A stretch of 64,000 nucleotides of DNA from LMUY01 sp964244585 (GTDB lineage Bacteria; Pseudomonadota; Alphaproteobacteria; Acetobacterales; Acetobacteraceae). Under the pieces are notes generated by a model. The model saw nothing but the letters and a program-made list of their open reading frames with translations, searched no databases and was not told the DNA's origin. The first letter of the stretch is position 1. Each line of letters begins with the position of its first letter. The stretch is from the NCBI GenBank assembly GCA_964244585.1, contig CAXTJM010000008.1:1-64000 (forward strand), in the 5' to 3' direction. Positions 20,409 to 30,400 of this stretch are shown piece by piece. Made by a program: the position numbers and the translations under genes.

Positions 20409-21262
20409 TGTCGGTGAGCGTGCTGGGCCACGGGGTACGGCGTCGCGCACCGTGGACCGTGTCGGCGGCGGTCACGTGGCTGGCGCTGATGCTCGCCGTG
20501 GCGTTGTTCGCCGACCGGCTTTGCCCCTATGGCATCACGGCGCTCGACCTGCGGGCCCGGCTGCAACCGCCGGTGGGCTTGGGCGGGCATTGGGCCCACG
20601 CGTTGGGGACGGACGAGTTGGGGCGGGATGTGCTGTCCCGACTGATCGTGTCCATCCGCATCTCGCTGCTGATCGCGATGGGGGCGACGGTGATCGGGAC
20701 CGTGCTCGGCACGACGGTCGGCCTGGTCGCGGCGCAGTTCCGCGGCTGGGTGGAACAGGCGGTGCTGATGTTGATCGACTTCCAGGCCGCGCTGCCGTTC
20801 CTGATCATGGCGCTGGCGGTGCTGGCTTTCTTCGGCAACGCGCTGCCGCTGTTCGTCGGGCTGATGGGCTTCTACGGCTGGGAGCGCCATGCCCGCATCG
20901 CCCGCGGGCTGGCGATCTCCGCGGGCGGACAGGGCTATGCGGCGAGTGTGCGGCAATTGGGGGCGGGGCCGTTGCGCGTGTACGGCCGCCACATACTGCC
21001 GAACATCGCCGCCACGTTGATCGTGTCGGCCACGCTGTCGTTTCCGGACATCATCCTGCTCGAGAGCGGGCTGTCGTTCCTGGGCCTGGGGGTGCAGCCG
21101 CCGCTGACCTCGCTCGGTAACATGGTGGGCTACGCGCGGGACTACCTGCAACGGGCGCCGTGGATCCTGCTGGCACCCGGCGTGACGATCGTGCTGACGA
21201 CCCTGTGTATCGGGATCGCGGGTGACTGGCTGCGGGACCGGTTGGATCCCACGCTGGACTGA
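20408..21262 (+). CDS. ABC transporter permease, DppC type
   Basis: A 284-residue second permease. The DppC-type motif LGTDELGRDVLSRLIV precedes the core transmembrane segments. The EAA loop is YAASVRQLGAGPLRVYGRHILPN, followed by SGLSFLGLGVQPP, typical of the family. The start ATG shares one base with the previous stop (TGATG). It is the last gene of the operon: a perfect GC hairpin begins at its stop codon and no coupled gene follows. Confidence 0.93.
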   Translation: MSVSVLGHGVRRRAPWTVSAAVTWLALMLAVALFADRLCPYGITALDLRARLQPPVGLGGHWAHALGTDELGRDVLSRLIVSIRISLLIAMGATVIGTVLGTTVGLVAAQFRGWVEQAVLMLIDFQAALPFLIMALAVLAFFGNALPLFVGLMGFYGWERHARIARGLAISAGGQGYAASVRQLGAGPLRVYGRHILPNIAATLIVSATLSFPDIILLESGLSFLGLGVQPPLTSLGNMVGYARDYLQRAPWILLAPGVTIVLTTLCIGIAGDWLRDRLDPTLD

Positions 21263-21280
21263 CCGCGCACCCGGCGCGGT
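21262..21280 (+). terminator. GC-rich hairpin at the end of the phosphonate transporter operon
   Basis: Perfect 7-base arms (ACCGCGC and GCGCGGT) surround a 5-base loop, starting at the last base of the final permease stop codon. The following bases (GTCATAATCTT) are only mildly T-rich, so this may be a weak intrinsic terminator or an mRNA-stabilising hairpin. Confidence 0.45.
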
Positions 21281-21332
21281 GTCATAATCTTGCAATTGGG
21301 CAGTCGTTCCGGTGGCGGGTAGACAGCCGGCC

Positions 21333-21635
21333 ATGTCGTCCAACCTACCGCCCACGGGGGCCGCACTTCGTCTGCATGGGCTGGTCAAGGCTTGGCCCGG
21401 CGGCAAGGCACTCGACGGCGTCAGCCTGGTGGACACGATCCCCGGCATCGCGCTGCCCTACTTAGGGTCCGCCTTTGGTATATTCCTGCTGGCCGTATTC
21501 GCCTCCACCGACCAGGGCGTCGACTGGTCGGTGATTAGCGCCGCGACCCTCATAACCGCGGCGCCGTTGCTGATTGCCTTCCTGATTTTCCAACGCCAGT
21601 TTATCAAGAGCTTCATGCGGGCCGGTATCCGGTGA
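21333..21635 (+). pseudogene. Collapsed sugar-type ABC transporter: ATPase N-terminus joined to permease C-terminus
   Basis: This 100-codon frame joins two unrelated pieces. The first 30 codons (LRLHGLVKAWPGG.ALDGVSL) are the opening strands of a UgpC/MalK-type ATPase, ending before Walker A. The rest (PGIALPYLGSAFGIFLL, then ATLITAAPLLIAFLIFQRQFIKSF and AGIR) are the middle and very end of a UgpE/MalG-type permease. The segment between them has lost the EAA loop. It therefore looks like a transporter operon collapsed by internal deletions that happened to stay in frame. Product function is unlikely; the C-terminal piece could still make a membrane peptide. Confidence 0.6.
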
Positions 21636-21665
21636 CACCGGACAAGCAAACGCACAGAGCGCATC

Positions 21666-21869
21666 ATGGCTTACGAGTATGACACGGCATACGGGCTGAT
21701 CCGCCTGATCCAGACCGCCCAGGGTTGGCTGATCGAATTGGGAACGGAGCAGTCGGTTTTGTTCGCATCGGCGGACGCCGCCATCGCCGCGCTCCTCTCG
21801 GGCAAGTCGGATCTGGCACCGCTTGCCCGGCACGATGTTCCGGACGTGCCATCGGATCTGCTGCACTGA
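21666..21869 (+). CDS. Small hypothetical protein
   Basis: A 67-residue acidic protein (MAYEYDTAYGLIRLIQTAQGWLIELG-like start, then alternating beta and helix). I recognise no family. The composition is that of a normal soluble protein: W and LG in a predicted strand, then an Ala-rich helix. It keeps high-GC codon use and starts 31 bases after the transporter relic. No strong ribosome site is seen, so its status is uncertain. Confidence 0.4.
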   Translation: MAYEYDTAYGLIRLIQTAQGWLIELGTEQSVLFASADAAIAALLSGKSDLAPLARHDVPDVPSDLLH

Positions 21870-22451
21870 CACCGACGGCGGAGCATCTCTGACCCGCCGC
21901 CGACTGGCACGGCGTTACATGCTGGGTCGGGCGGGGTAAGCCGGGTCGGGCAAGAACGGGAACGGTCCGGGGTCGCCGTCATCCGTAGCATCGGCAGCGT
22001 GCGTGTGAGGGACGACAGCCAGCCGCTGTTTAGGACGGTCAGGCGAACGGCAAGGCCAGCGCCAGACTGGCACGATGGTGACCACTCCGGACAGCGCGAT
22101 GTTGCTGAGGGCGCGCCGGAACCGCTCGTCGGCCGTTTCCGCGACGTAGTTGGTCGTACCGTACGCCATCGGCTGCCCGAAGTGCCGAGCGTGCAACTAC
22201 GAGCAGGATGGCGGGAGCGCGAATGAAGCTTCCATGACTGACGGGCGGCATCACCTAGACACTCCGGCTGATGTCACAAAACGGAAACTAGGCACCCGCT
22301 GCCAGCCAATTTACCCCTGCTACGGAATAGGACTGGAACCCTGCTCATGCAGATCGCGGCGTGTCTGCTCGCAGCCGACCTGCCCCGTGCCCCCGCCGTG
22401 GCGCAGACACAGCCGCAGACCGTGCCCCAGGGATCGCGACTCAGGTGCCGG
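21870..22451. other. Gap without a supported gene
   Basis: Short overlapping frames on both strands show no recognisable domain. The minus strand at 21915-22196 has a brief hydrophobic run but no family match. The last 100 bases are the leader or possible N-terminal extension (from an ATG at 22347) of the glycosyltransferase gene. Confidence 0.4.
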
Positions 22452-23555
22452 ATGGCAGCAGCTAGCGTTCCCACTGGCCCCGGCAGCGCAGCGGGCACGG
22501 ATGGTGACGATGCGCCGGCGCGACACGCGACCCACCCGATCCTGATCGTGACCGACGCCTGGCACCCACAGGTCAACGGTGTCGTCCGTACCTTGTCCAT
22601 GGTGGCGGGGGCGTTGCGGAACATGGGGCATGTGGTGGAGGTGATCGGGCCCGATCGCTTCCGGAGCATACCATGCCCGACCTACCCCGGTATCCGCATC
22701 CCGCTGCTGACGCCGGGCCAGTTGGGCCGCATGATCGACGCCATCCGGCCCGGCACCCTGCACATCGCCACCGAAGGGGTGCTGGGCTGGTTCGCACGGC
22801 GCTGGGCCCGTCGGCGGGGCCTGCCGTTCACCACCAGCCTGCACACACGCTTCCCGGAATATATCGAGGCCCGCACCGGTATCCCCGCCCGGATCGGCTG
22901 GATGGTGATGCGCCATTTCCACGCCGCCTCCTCCGGCACGATGGCGGCGACGCCGGGCCTGCTGCGTGAGATGGAGGGCCGGGGCTTCCGCCACCTGCGG
23001 CAGTGGTCACGTGGCGTGGACGTATCGCGTTTCCAACCGGAGGTCCGGCGGGACTGGAAGCTGCCCCGGCCGGTGTTCGTGTCGGTGGGCCGTGTGGCCG
23101 TGGAAAAGAACCTCCCGGCCTTCCTGGACCTGGATCTGCCGGGATCGAAAGTGGTTGTGGGCGATGGCCCAGGATTGGCCGCGTTGAAGCGCCGTTATCC
23201 TTCGGTGCTGTTCACCGGAGCGCTATCCGGCGCTCCCTTGGCGGAGGCGTTTGCGGGAGCGGACGTTTTCGTGTTTCCGTCGCGAACAGACACATTCGGG
23301 TTGGTGCTGCTGGAAAGCATGGCCTGCGGAACGCCCGTGGCAGCCTTTCCAGTGTGCGGACCGGTCGATGTCGTGGTGCCGGGAACCGGCGTGCTGGACG
23401 ATGACCTGAGTGTGGCAGCCCTCGGTGCCTTGCGATTGGACCGCGCCGTGTGCCGGGCGCATGCCGAGCGGTGTTCGTGGGATGACTGCGCGCAGCTGTT
23501 CCTGAGTCATCTCGTGCCTTTGCAGAGCTATGCCGTCCCGGAGAAACACGCATGA
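22452..23555 (+). CDS. GT4-family glycosyltransferase (mannosyltransferase-like)
   Basis: A 367-residue GT-B glycosyltransferase. The N-terminal acceptor lobe begins PILIVTDAWHPQVNGVVRTL, a hallmark of GDP-mannose-dependent lipid mannosyltransferases. It contains IATEGVLGWFARRWA and SLHTRFPEY. The C-terminal nucleotide-sugar lobe has VSVGRVAVEKNL, VVGDGPG and the EX7E-type segment FVFPSRTDTFGLVLLESMACGTPVAAF. The start is uncertain: ATG at 22452 is preferred, with 22347 in frame upstream and no good ribosome site for either. The stop overlaps the next gene (ATGA), suggesting a joint lipid- or surface-modification function. Confidence 0.88.
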   Translation: MAAASVPTGPGSAAGTDGDDAPARHATHPILIVTDAWHPQVNGVVRTLSMVAGALRNMGHVVEVIGPDRFRSIPCPTYPGIRIPLLTPGQLGRMIDAIRPGTLHIATEGVLGWFARRWARRRGLPFTTSLHTRFPEYIEARTGIPARIGWMVMRHFHAASSGTMAATPGLLREMEGRGFRHLRQWSRGVDVSRFQPEVRRDWKLPRPVFVSVGRVAVEKNLPAFLDLDLPGSKVVVGDGPGLAALKRRYPSVLFTGALSGAPLAEAFAGADVFVFPSRTDTFGLVLLESMACGTPVAAFPVCGPVDVVVPGTGVLDDDLSVAALGALRLDRAVCRAHAERCSWDDCAQLFLSHLVPLQSYAVPEKHA

Positions 23556-24214
23556 TCGACATCGACCAGGGCCACACCGCGGATCCATGGACCGAGGGCC
23601 GCTGCATGACCGAGGCCCCGTGGCTGCATTCGTCTGCCGTGGTGCACCGAACCCGGATGGGGGCGTGGACGGTGTTGAGTGAACGATGCCGGGTTAGCGA
23701 CAGTACGCTGGACGACTACACGTACCTTATGCAGGACGTGCAGGTGTTCAATGCCGCTATCGGCAAGTTCGGCAATGTGGCGTCCGCGGTGCGGATCAAC
23801 CCGACGAACCATCCCATGGAGCGTGCCTCGCTGCACCACTTCACCTATCGCACCCGCTCGCACGGGCTGGGCCCGGAGGACGACGCGGCGGTGTTCGCCT
23901 GGCGCATGAGCCACCGGGTCACGATCGGGCACGACGTCTGGATCGGGCACGGGGCGATCCTGCTGCCCGGCGTGTCGGTGGGCACGGGGGCCGTCGTGGG
24001 CGCCGGGGCGGTCGTGACCAAGCCGGTGGCGGCATACACGATCGTGGCGGGCAACCCGGCGCGGATGATCCGACGCCGGGTTGGCGAGGACGTGCAGGCT
24101 GCGCTGGAACGCATCGCCTGGTGGGATTGGCCACGCGACCGGCTGGCCGCGGCGATGGAAGACTTCCGCAACATGGATGCCAGGGGCTTCGCGGCGAAGC
24201 ATGATGTAGGGTGA
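23552..24214 (+). CDS. Phosphonate-type hexapeptide acetyltransferase (TIGR03308-like)
   Basis: A 220-residue left-handed beta-helix acyltransferase. It matches the hexapeptide-transferase family associated with phosphonate gene clusters. Markers are INPTNHPMERASLHHFTYR, FAWRMSHRVTIGHDVWIGHGA, LPGVSVGTGAVVGAGAVVTKPV and the C-terminal WWDWPRDRLAAAMEDFR. The active-site His lies in the NHP/HHF region. The start at 23552 overlaps the glycosyltransferase stop, though an ATG at 23606 would give a more typical N-terminus. Family members are usually beside phn genes. Here the only phosphonate partner in view is the hydrolase operon about 2.3 kb upstream. Confidence 0.85.
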   Translation: MIDIDQGHTADPWTEGRCMTEAPWLHSSAVVHRTRMGAWTVLSERCRVSDSTLDDYTYLMQDVQVFNAAIGKFGNVASAVRINPTNHPMERASLHHFTYRTRSHGLGPEDDAAVFAWRMSHRVTIGHDVWIGHGAILLPGVSVGTGAVVGAGAVVTKPVAAYTIVAGNPARMIRRRVGEDVQAALERIAWWDWPRDRLAAAMEDFRNMDARGFAAKHDVG

Positions 24215-24246
24215 CCCGCGGTCCTGACCCGGGAGACACAGGCACC

Positions 24247-24672
24247 ATGGTAGGCGACACGAACGTTCGGGCTGGCCAGTGCCATTGCGGCGCGGTGCGT
24301 TTCGAGGTGACGCTGAGCGAGGGTTTCGACTCGATCCGTCGCTGCACGTGCTCTTGCTGCCGAATGCGCGGTGCCGTCGTTGTCATGGCGAAAATGGGCG
24401 GGATCAAGATCCTGCAGGGCGAGGAGACGTTGAGGAGCTACCGTTTCCATAGCGGATCAGCGCCGCACTTCTTCTGTTCCCACTGCGGAATCTACACGCA
24501 TCATCAACGACGCTCCAACCAGACGCTATATGCCGTGAACGTCGCTTGTCTGGATGGGGTAAGCCCGTTCGACTTTGCCGAGGTGCCTGTCATGGATGGC
24601 GTCAATCATACGAACGACACCGGCAGGCCAACCCGTCGCGCAGGGACGCTCCGCTTCATCCCAGCGGACTAA
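24247..24672 (+). CDS. GFA-domain zinc protein
   Basis: A 141-residue protein of the GFA/CENP-V family (glutathione-dependent formaldehyde-activating enzyme fold). All zinc clusters are visible: GQCHCGAVRFEV, RCTCSCCRMRGAV and FFCSHCGIYTHH. The fold typically binds two zincs and sometimes a glutathione adduct; most members have no known substrate. ATG at 24247 is chosen. A GTG at 24211 overlapping the previous stop would add 12 residues outside the domain. Confidence 0.88.
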   Translation: MVGDTNVRAGQCHCGAVRFEVTLSEGFDSIRRCTCSCCRMRGAVVVMAKMGGIKILQGEETLRSYRFHSGSAPHFFCSHCGIYTHHQRRSNQTLYAVNVACLDGVSPFDFAEVPVMDGVNHTNDTGRPTRRAGTLRFIPAD

Positions 24673-24771
24673 CGGCCGCTGTCAGCCGACGACCGCCGGC
24701 AATGCCGTCGAGCGGGACGAAGCGCGGTTTTGCCACGAAGCGCGGGCCGCGTGAGGCGAGCGAAACCGTTC

Positions 24772-26343
24772 CTACGGGACGCCCATCGCTGACCTCATGC
24801 AGGATACGAGGGCATGGCCAAGGTCGGTCGCGGGTAAAGTCACCACCCGGCAGTCATCGATGGCGGGCACATTGCTCCATATCACGTAATCGCTTCGATG
24901 GTCGGCCAGGCCGGTTGCCGCGAAGGTGGTTGGCAGGCTCGGTTGGTGGTCACCGTAAAGCGCCAGCCATCCTGTACCCGCGCCGGTGGCGATGTCCGCC
25001 ACGGTTCGGGCGAGAAACCCGATCATCCGGTCGGTTCCTTGCAGATGCCAAAGCCATTGCGCCAGCTGGCCAGCCTCTGGAACCGTCCGCAGCGCCGCCG
25101 GCAACGGCACCGCCTCACCGGGTTTCGGCTCACCCCACGGGCCATGCGCCTCCATCGTCGCCGCAAAGACGAACACATGGGGGCCGTGGCGGCGCAGAAC
25201 CGTCGCTACGACCTCGCCAACCGCTTCGTCCGAGACCCAATCGCCCCTCCGCTTGGCGGCCACGAACGCCTCCGGACCGACAAGCTCGTCGAAGCCGAGC
25301 AGGGGCATGACATTGCTGCGCGCGTAGAACCGCAGATCGAACGGATGGACGAAAACCGTACGGTAGCCGGACTCCCTGGCCATGCGGATGAGGGACGGCA
25401 GCAGGGGGTCCCCGGTCTGGGCAAATGCCTCGTATGGATTGAAGCGGTCCAGGCCGAGCACCTCTTCCGTCACGCCCGTCAGGACGGCGAACTCGGTGCG
25501 GACCGTGTTCGCGCCCCACGCCGGAACGTCGAGGCAACCGCGCTGCACGGCCGACGCTGCCAGCGCGTCGATGTGCGGCAGCGATCCCGCGAGCTCCGGA
25601 TGCAGCCGGGCCGGATCGAAGAACGACTCGGCCTGCACCAGCACGACCGGACCGGCCCCTGTGGGAAACGGCTTGAGCATGGCGGCGGTGGCGGCCGCGG
25701 TTTGGCGGCGCGCCGGGCGTTCGGCTGCCGCGGTCGTGGCGTGGATCGCCAGGCAGGCGAGTGGGCCGAGCGCCGCTGCGTCCTGCGCCGCATCCCGCGA
25801 TACCGTCAGCCGGCGTGTGTAGAAGGCGGCCAGGCGCTGCAACAGGGCAGGCCAGGAGGATGGAACGGCGAAGCAGCCGTAGGCCAGGCCGGCGCACAGG
25901 ACGGCATCGACGCTTGCCCCAAGGATCGAGCGTGACCATAACGGTGGCTCGGCCCAGGCCAGTCCCATGGCGACCAGCGCGATCGCGGCCGCGGCACCGG
26001 CCAGGACCCAGGCCGATCCGGCGAATGGCAAATAGAGGCTTGGGTGCCGTACAACCTCCAGAAGCTCCGCCCGGTCGGCGAACACGACCGGCTCGTCCAG
26101 CACGATCCGCTTCACCCGGTCGGCCAACGACAATCCGCCGGCGAGCGCGCCGATGACCAGGCCGGCGAACAAGGGACGCGCGGTGGCGCCGAACACCGCG
26201 GCAAAGCCGAGCAGGACCGGCGCCGCATCGAGTGCGACGGCGAGTGCGGCGACCCGCCACAGGGGCCGGGCGCCGGCGCCACGGCGCAAGATTAGCTCCC
26301 AGCAGGCGAGGCAAAGCGCGAGGCCAGCCAAAATCCGCATCAT
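24772..26343 (-). CDS. LtaS-like membrane sulfatase-fold phosphoglycerol transferase
   Basis: A 523-residue protein. Four or five transmembrane helices fill the first 200 residues. A C-terminal extracytoplasmic sulfatase-fold domain follows, beginning near VVLVQAESFFD (metal Glu). The likely nucleophile region is WGANTVRTEFAVLTG (Thr), and YGDHQPSLP gives the late metal Asp-His. This is the layout of lipoteichoic-acid synthase and OpgB-type enzymes, which move phosphoglycerol from phosphatidylglycerol to a glycan or lipid acceptor. It is followed on the same strand by no other gene. The short-chain dehydrogenase 52 bases upstream is likely co-transcribed, which ties it to the lipid-like locus. 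Confidence 0.83.
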   Translation of the reverse strand: MMRILAGLALCLACWELILRRGAGARPLWRVAALAVALDAAPVLLGFAAVFGATARPLFAGLVIGALAGGLSLADRVKRIVLDEPVVFADRAELLEVVRHPSLYLPFAGSAWVLAGAAAAIALVAMGLAWAEPPLWSRSILGASVDAVLCAGLAYGCFAVPSSWPALLQRLAAFYTRRLTVSRDAAQDAAALGPLACLAIHATTAAAERPARRQTAAATAAMLKPFPTGAGPVVLVQAESFFDPARLHPELAGSLPHIDALAASAVQRGCLDVPAWGANTVRTEFAVLTGVTEEVLGLDRFNPYEAFAQTGDPLLPSLIRMARESGYRTVFVHPFDLRFYARSNVMPLLGFDELVGPEAFVAAKRRGDWVSDEAVGEVVATVLRRHGPHVFVFAATMEAHGPWGEPKPGEAVPLPAALRTVPEAGQLAQWLWHLQGTDRMIGFLARTVADIATGAGTGWLALYGDHQPSLPTTFAATGLADHRSDYVIWSNVPAIDDCRVVTLPATDLGHALVSCMRSAMGVP

Positions 26344-26395
26344 GGTGTTGCGGGGCCACCCGGGCCTGCCGAAGCGCCCTCAGAGCTGGGCGGCA

Positions 26396-27202
26396 CTACT
26401 GACCGGGCAGGATGTGAAAGTGGACTCCGCGCAGGATCCGGTCCCCGGCCCAGGCCGGTAGCAGGTCTGCGGCCACGAGGCCCAGGGCAAGCAGGCGCGG
26501 AAAGACGATGCGGGGACGGCGCCGGTCGAGTCCGCGCCGGACGATCGCCACAGTTTGGTCCAGCGACAGGAGAAACGGTTTGTCGCCGATGAACCGGTCC
26601 GTCATCGGCGTGTCGAAGAAGCCTGGAACGATCACGCTGACGGTGACCCCGCGAGGGCCCAGGAACGCCCGCAATCCTTCGCCATAGGCCCGCACGCCTG
26701 CCTTGCTGGCGCTGTAGCCCGGACTGAACGGCAGGCCTCGAAGCCCCGCCACCGACGAGACGACCGCGATATGCCCGGCGCCGCGTGCGAGGAGGCGTGG
26801 CAGCATCGGCTCCATCGTGTTCATGATGCCGAGCAGGTTCGTACGGACCTGGAGCGACGCGAGCGCCAGCCCCTCCGGCGTGCCATCGGCTGCAGGGCCG
26901 GCGGACACGCCAGCGCACGCCGCGATCAAGTCCAACGGCAAAGCGTCATCGGCCTCAAGCACCCACCGGCCCAGCCTGTCGGCATCACCAACGTCGATCA
27001 GGCCCGTTGCCACCTTGGCTCCCGCAGCCCGACAGCGACTGGCGGTGTCATCCAGACGTGCCGCATTTCTCCCGGTCAACCATAGCGTGACGCCCGGCGC
27101 AGCGTAGGATACAGCAAGGCCGGCACCCAGCCCGCTCGAGGCACCGGTGACCAGGATGGAGTTCGGAGGCGATTTCACCACGCTCGCCGCGATAACGTCC
27201 AT
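26396..27202 (-). CDS. Short-chain dehydrogenase/reductase (possible 3-ketosphinganine-type reductase)
   Basis: A 268-residue SDR. The cofactor motif TGASSGLGAG is near residue 19 and LTGRNAAR suggests NADPH preference. The catalytic set is SSVAG, then YSASK. The C-terminus (RIVFPRLLALGLVAADLLPAWAGDRILRG) is hydrophobic and membrane-associating, a feature of SDRs acting on long-chain lipids such as ketodihydrosphingosine reductases. It diverges from the PKS gene and lies 52 bases before the LtaS-like gene on the same strand. Reducing the 2-amino-3-keto product of the nearby oxoamine synthase would fit, but this is inference. Confidence 0.88.
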   Translation of the reverse strand: MDVIAASVVKSPPNSILVTGASSGLGAGLAVSYAAPGVTLWLTGRNAARLDDTASRCRAAGAKVATGLIDVGDADRLGRWVLEADDALPLDLIAACAGVSAGPAADGTPEGLALASLQVRTNLLGIMNTMEPMLPRLLARGAGHIAVVSSVAGLRGLPFSPGYSASKAGVRAYGEGLRAFLGPRGVTVSVIVPGFFDTPMTDRFIGDKPFLLSLDQTVAIVRRGLDRRRPRIVFPRLLALGLVAADLLPAWAGDRILRGVHFHILPGQ

Positions 27203-27430
27203 GCCTCAGGCACGCCAGAACGGCAGGTCCAGGCCGAATACTTGGTGCAGCAAGCAAGCCGGGCCGGGTGCAGGGCACCGGGAGTTGCGCTTGGGCGACA
27301 GGCAGCCTGGAAGCGCAACAGGATCGGGCAGATAGACACATTTAGTGATATGCCGCATCTGGATGACGCGGTGCAATAGTGTCACACGCTGCAAGGCCAT
27401 GGCGGCGTGCGGAGCGCTTGTTGCCTTAGA

Positions 27431-27461
27431 TCGGGCGTGACAGCGTGCGACGCTCGCCCGA
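27431..27461 (+). promoter_or_regulatory. Hairpin in the PKS leader
   Basis: Outer 7-base arms (TCGGGCG and CGCCCGA) enclose a perfect inner stem AGCGT-GCG-ACGCT, with a four-base bulge on the left side only. It ends 25 bases before the PKS start in the divergent 284-base promoter region. It may be a regulatory hairpin, an attenuator or an operator. Confidence 0.4.
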
Positions 27462-27486
27462 GACGTTGGTGGGACGGAGTTAAGAT

Positions 27487-30400
27487 TTGGACGGATCAGG
27501 ACCCGTGGCGCAGAACCCGGCATCCGGGCACGACGAGCCGATCGCCATCGTCGGCGTCGCCTGCCGGTTTCCCGGTGCGCCTGACTTGGCCGCGTTCGAG
27601 GACCTTCTTGCCGGCGGACGGGATGCCGTGAGCCAGATCCCGGACGATCGATGGGTGAAGGAGCGCTATTTCCACCCCGATCGTGGGCATCGCGGCAAGA
27701 CGTACACCTTTGCCGCTGGCACGCTCGGCACGGTGGGCGAGTTCGATGCCGCGTTCTTCGGGATTTCGCCGCGTGAGGCGGCGCAGATGGACCCGCAGCA
27801 GCGGCTCCTGCTGGAGCTGGCGCACGAAGCCATTGAAGATGCCGGGTTGGACGGTGCCAAACTCGCCGGAACGCCGGTCGGAGTCTATGTGGGTGGCTCG
27901 TCCTGGGATTACCTGACGCTCCACACGGGCGATCCATCGATCATGGATGCCTATGCCATGACGGGCGCCACGCTGTGTTCGCTGGCAAACCGTGTGTCCT
28001 ACGCCTTCGACCTACGCGGCCCCAGCTTCACCATGGACACGGCCTGCTCGTCCTCGCTGGTGGCGCTGCACCAGGCCTGTGAGGCGATCCGGATCGGGCA
28101 GGTGCCCATGGCCCTGGTCGGCGGCGTGAGCCTGCTGCTGGCCCCGCACAGCTTCATCGGGTTCTCCGCGGCATCGATGCTGTCGCCACGCGGGAAGTGC
28201 CACGCGTTCGATGCCCGGGCAGATGGGTATGTCCGATCCGAGGGCGGGGCCCTGATCGTGCTGCGGCCCTTGCGCGACGCGCTGGCGGCGGGCGACGTCA
28301 TCCGGGCCGTGGTGCGGGGCACGGGCGTGAATTCGGATGGGCGCACCACGGGATTCTCGCTGCCGAACAAGGTTGCCCAGGCCGACCTGCTGCGGGCGGT
28401 CTACTCGCGGTTCGAGATCGATCCGCGGGACCTGAACTACGTGGAGGCACATGGCACCGGCACGCCGGCCGGCGACCCGATCGAGGCCGCGGCCTTGGGC
28501 GAGGTGCTGGGGCGACACCGCGCATCTCCGCTGCCAATCGGGTCGGTGAAGACGAATATCGGACATTTGGAGGCCGCGAGCGGCTTGGCCGGCCTACTGA
28601 AAGTGGTGGTGGCGCTGGGCAGCGGCATGATCCCGGCGTCACTCCACTGCGAGACGCCGAACCCGGCCATCCCGTTCGCCGACCTGAACCTGTCGCTGGT
28701 GTCGAAGGAACTGGCGATGACCAAGGGACGCCGGGTTGCCGGCGTCAATTCGTTCGGCTTCGGCGGCACGAACGCACATGCGGTGCTGGAATCGGCCCGG
28801 CTGCCACGGCAGCGCGAGTCCCACCGACTGGCGGACCCGGCAGAGGTCGAGACGCCGTTGGTCCTGACCGCCCGGTCGGAGGCAGCCCTGCGCTGCCTCG
28901 CCGCGAGCTGGTTGGGTATGCTGCAAGCCGGCGACGTCGATGCCGCCCTCATCCGCGGGGCTGCGGTGTCACGGGAACAGCACCAGCACCGCCTCGTCGT
29001 GTCCGGACGCACGACCCGCAGCCTGGCCGCCGCGTTGGCCGACTGGCTCGACGGCCGCGGCAGCCACGACGTGGCCGCCGGTCGAGCGGTGGCGGGCAAG
29101 ATCGCCTTCGTGTTCTCCGGCAATGGCAGCCAGTGGGCCGGCATGGGGCTGGCCGCCGCCGAGCATAATGCAACGTTCCGCGCCGCGTTGGCGGACGTCG
29201 ACCGCACGTTGCTGCCGATGCTCGGGTGGTCCGTGGTGGATCGGCTGGCCGACGCGGACGAGAGTGCCGTGCACGACACCAGCGTGGCGCAACCGCTGCT
29301 GTTCGCCATCCAGGTCGCGACCGTGGCCGGGCTTCGCGAGGCAGGCGTGCAGCCAAGTTTCTTCATGGGGCACAGCGTGGGGGAGGTTGCGGCGGCCTGG
29401 GCGGCCGGGTCGCTCAGCCTTGACCAGGCCTGCCGGGTCATCGCAGCACGAAGCCGGCTGCAATCGCAAACGGCTGGCCATGGCAGGATGGGCGTGCTGG
29501 CGCTGCCGGCGGCCCGCGCCGTGCAGATGCTGTCGGACACCGGGCTGGAACTCGCAGCCTACAACGCGTCGAACGCCATCACCGTCGCCGGGCCCGGCAC
29601 GTCGCTCGACGCCCTTGCCGAACGGGCCGGCCGCGAGCGCGTTGCGTTCACCGCGCTCGACCTGGATCACGCGTTCCACAGCGCCGCCATGGACCCGATC
29701 GAACGACCGTTGCTGGCAGAGTTGTCCGACTTGAATGCGCCGGTCTGTTCGCCGGAGTTCGTCTCCACGGTGACCGGTGGGAACCTTGCCAATGGCGCCC
29801 GGCTGGATGCCGCCTATTGGTGGCGCAACGTGCGCGACCCGGTGCGATTCGCGCAGGCCGCGGCGGAGCTGGTGAGCCAGGGGGTCCGCATCGTCGTGGA
29901 GATCGGGCCGCAGCCTGTCTTGCAGGCCTATGTCCACGATGCCTTCCGACAGGTGGATGCGACCGGCAGGGTCCTGTCCACGCTGACCCGGCGGGCTCCC
30001 AAAGGACGGGACGGGATCGCGGTGGCCGCCGCGCGCTGCCATGTCGCCGGGTGCGACATACGGGGATCGGAGCCGTTCTCCGGACCTCACCGGCACCGGG
30101 GCTTGCCAGCGTATCCCTGGCAGCGGGAATTGCATTGGCTGGGACGCACCGCCGAGTCGGCCGACACGGCTACGGTACCGCTGGATCATCCTCTGCTCGG
30201 CGCTCGCCTTGACACCGCCTCGCCTGCCACGGAGTGGTCGAGCCAGCTTGGCCCATCCCTGCAGACCTGGCTTGCCGACCACGTCGTCGGCGGCGCCACC
30301 GTCGCGCCGGCTGCCGCGTTGATCGAGATGGCGCTGGCCGCGGCCCGGACGCGCCATCCGGAGGCAGAGGTTCTGGAGGTGCTGGATTTCGAGATCTCCC

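Noticed and set aside
24715..24748. Short direct repeat (ACGAAGCGCGG twice) after the GFA gene
   Set aside because: Only two 11-base copies 18 bases apart, with no spacer pattern or mobile-element context; likely chance in GC-rich DNA.
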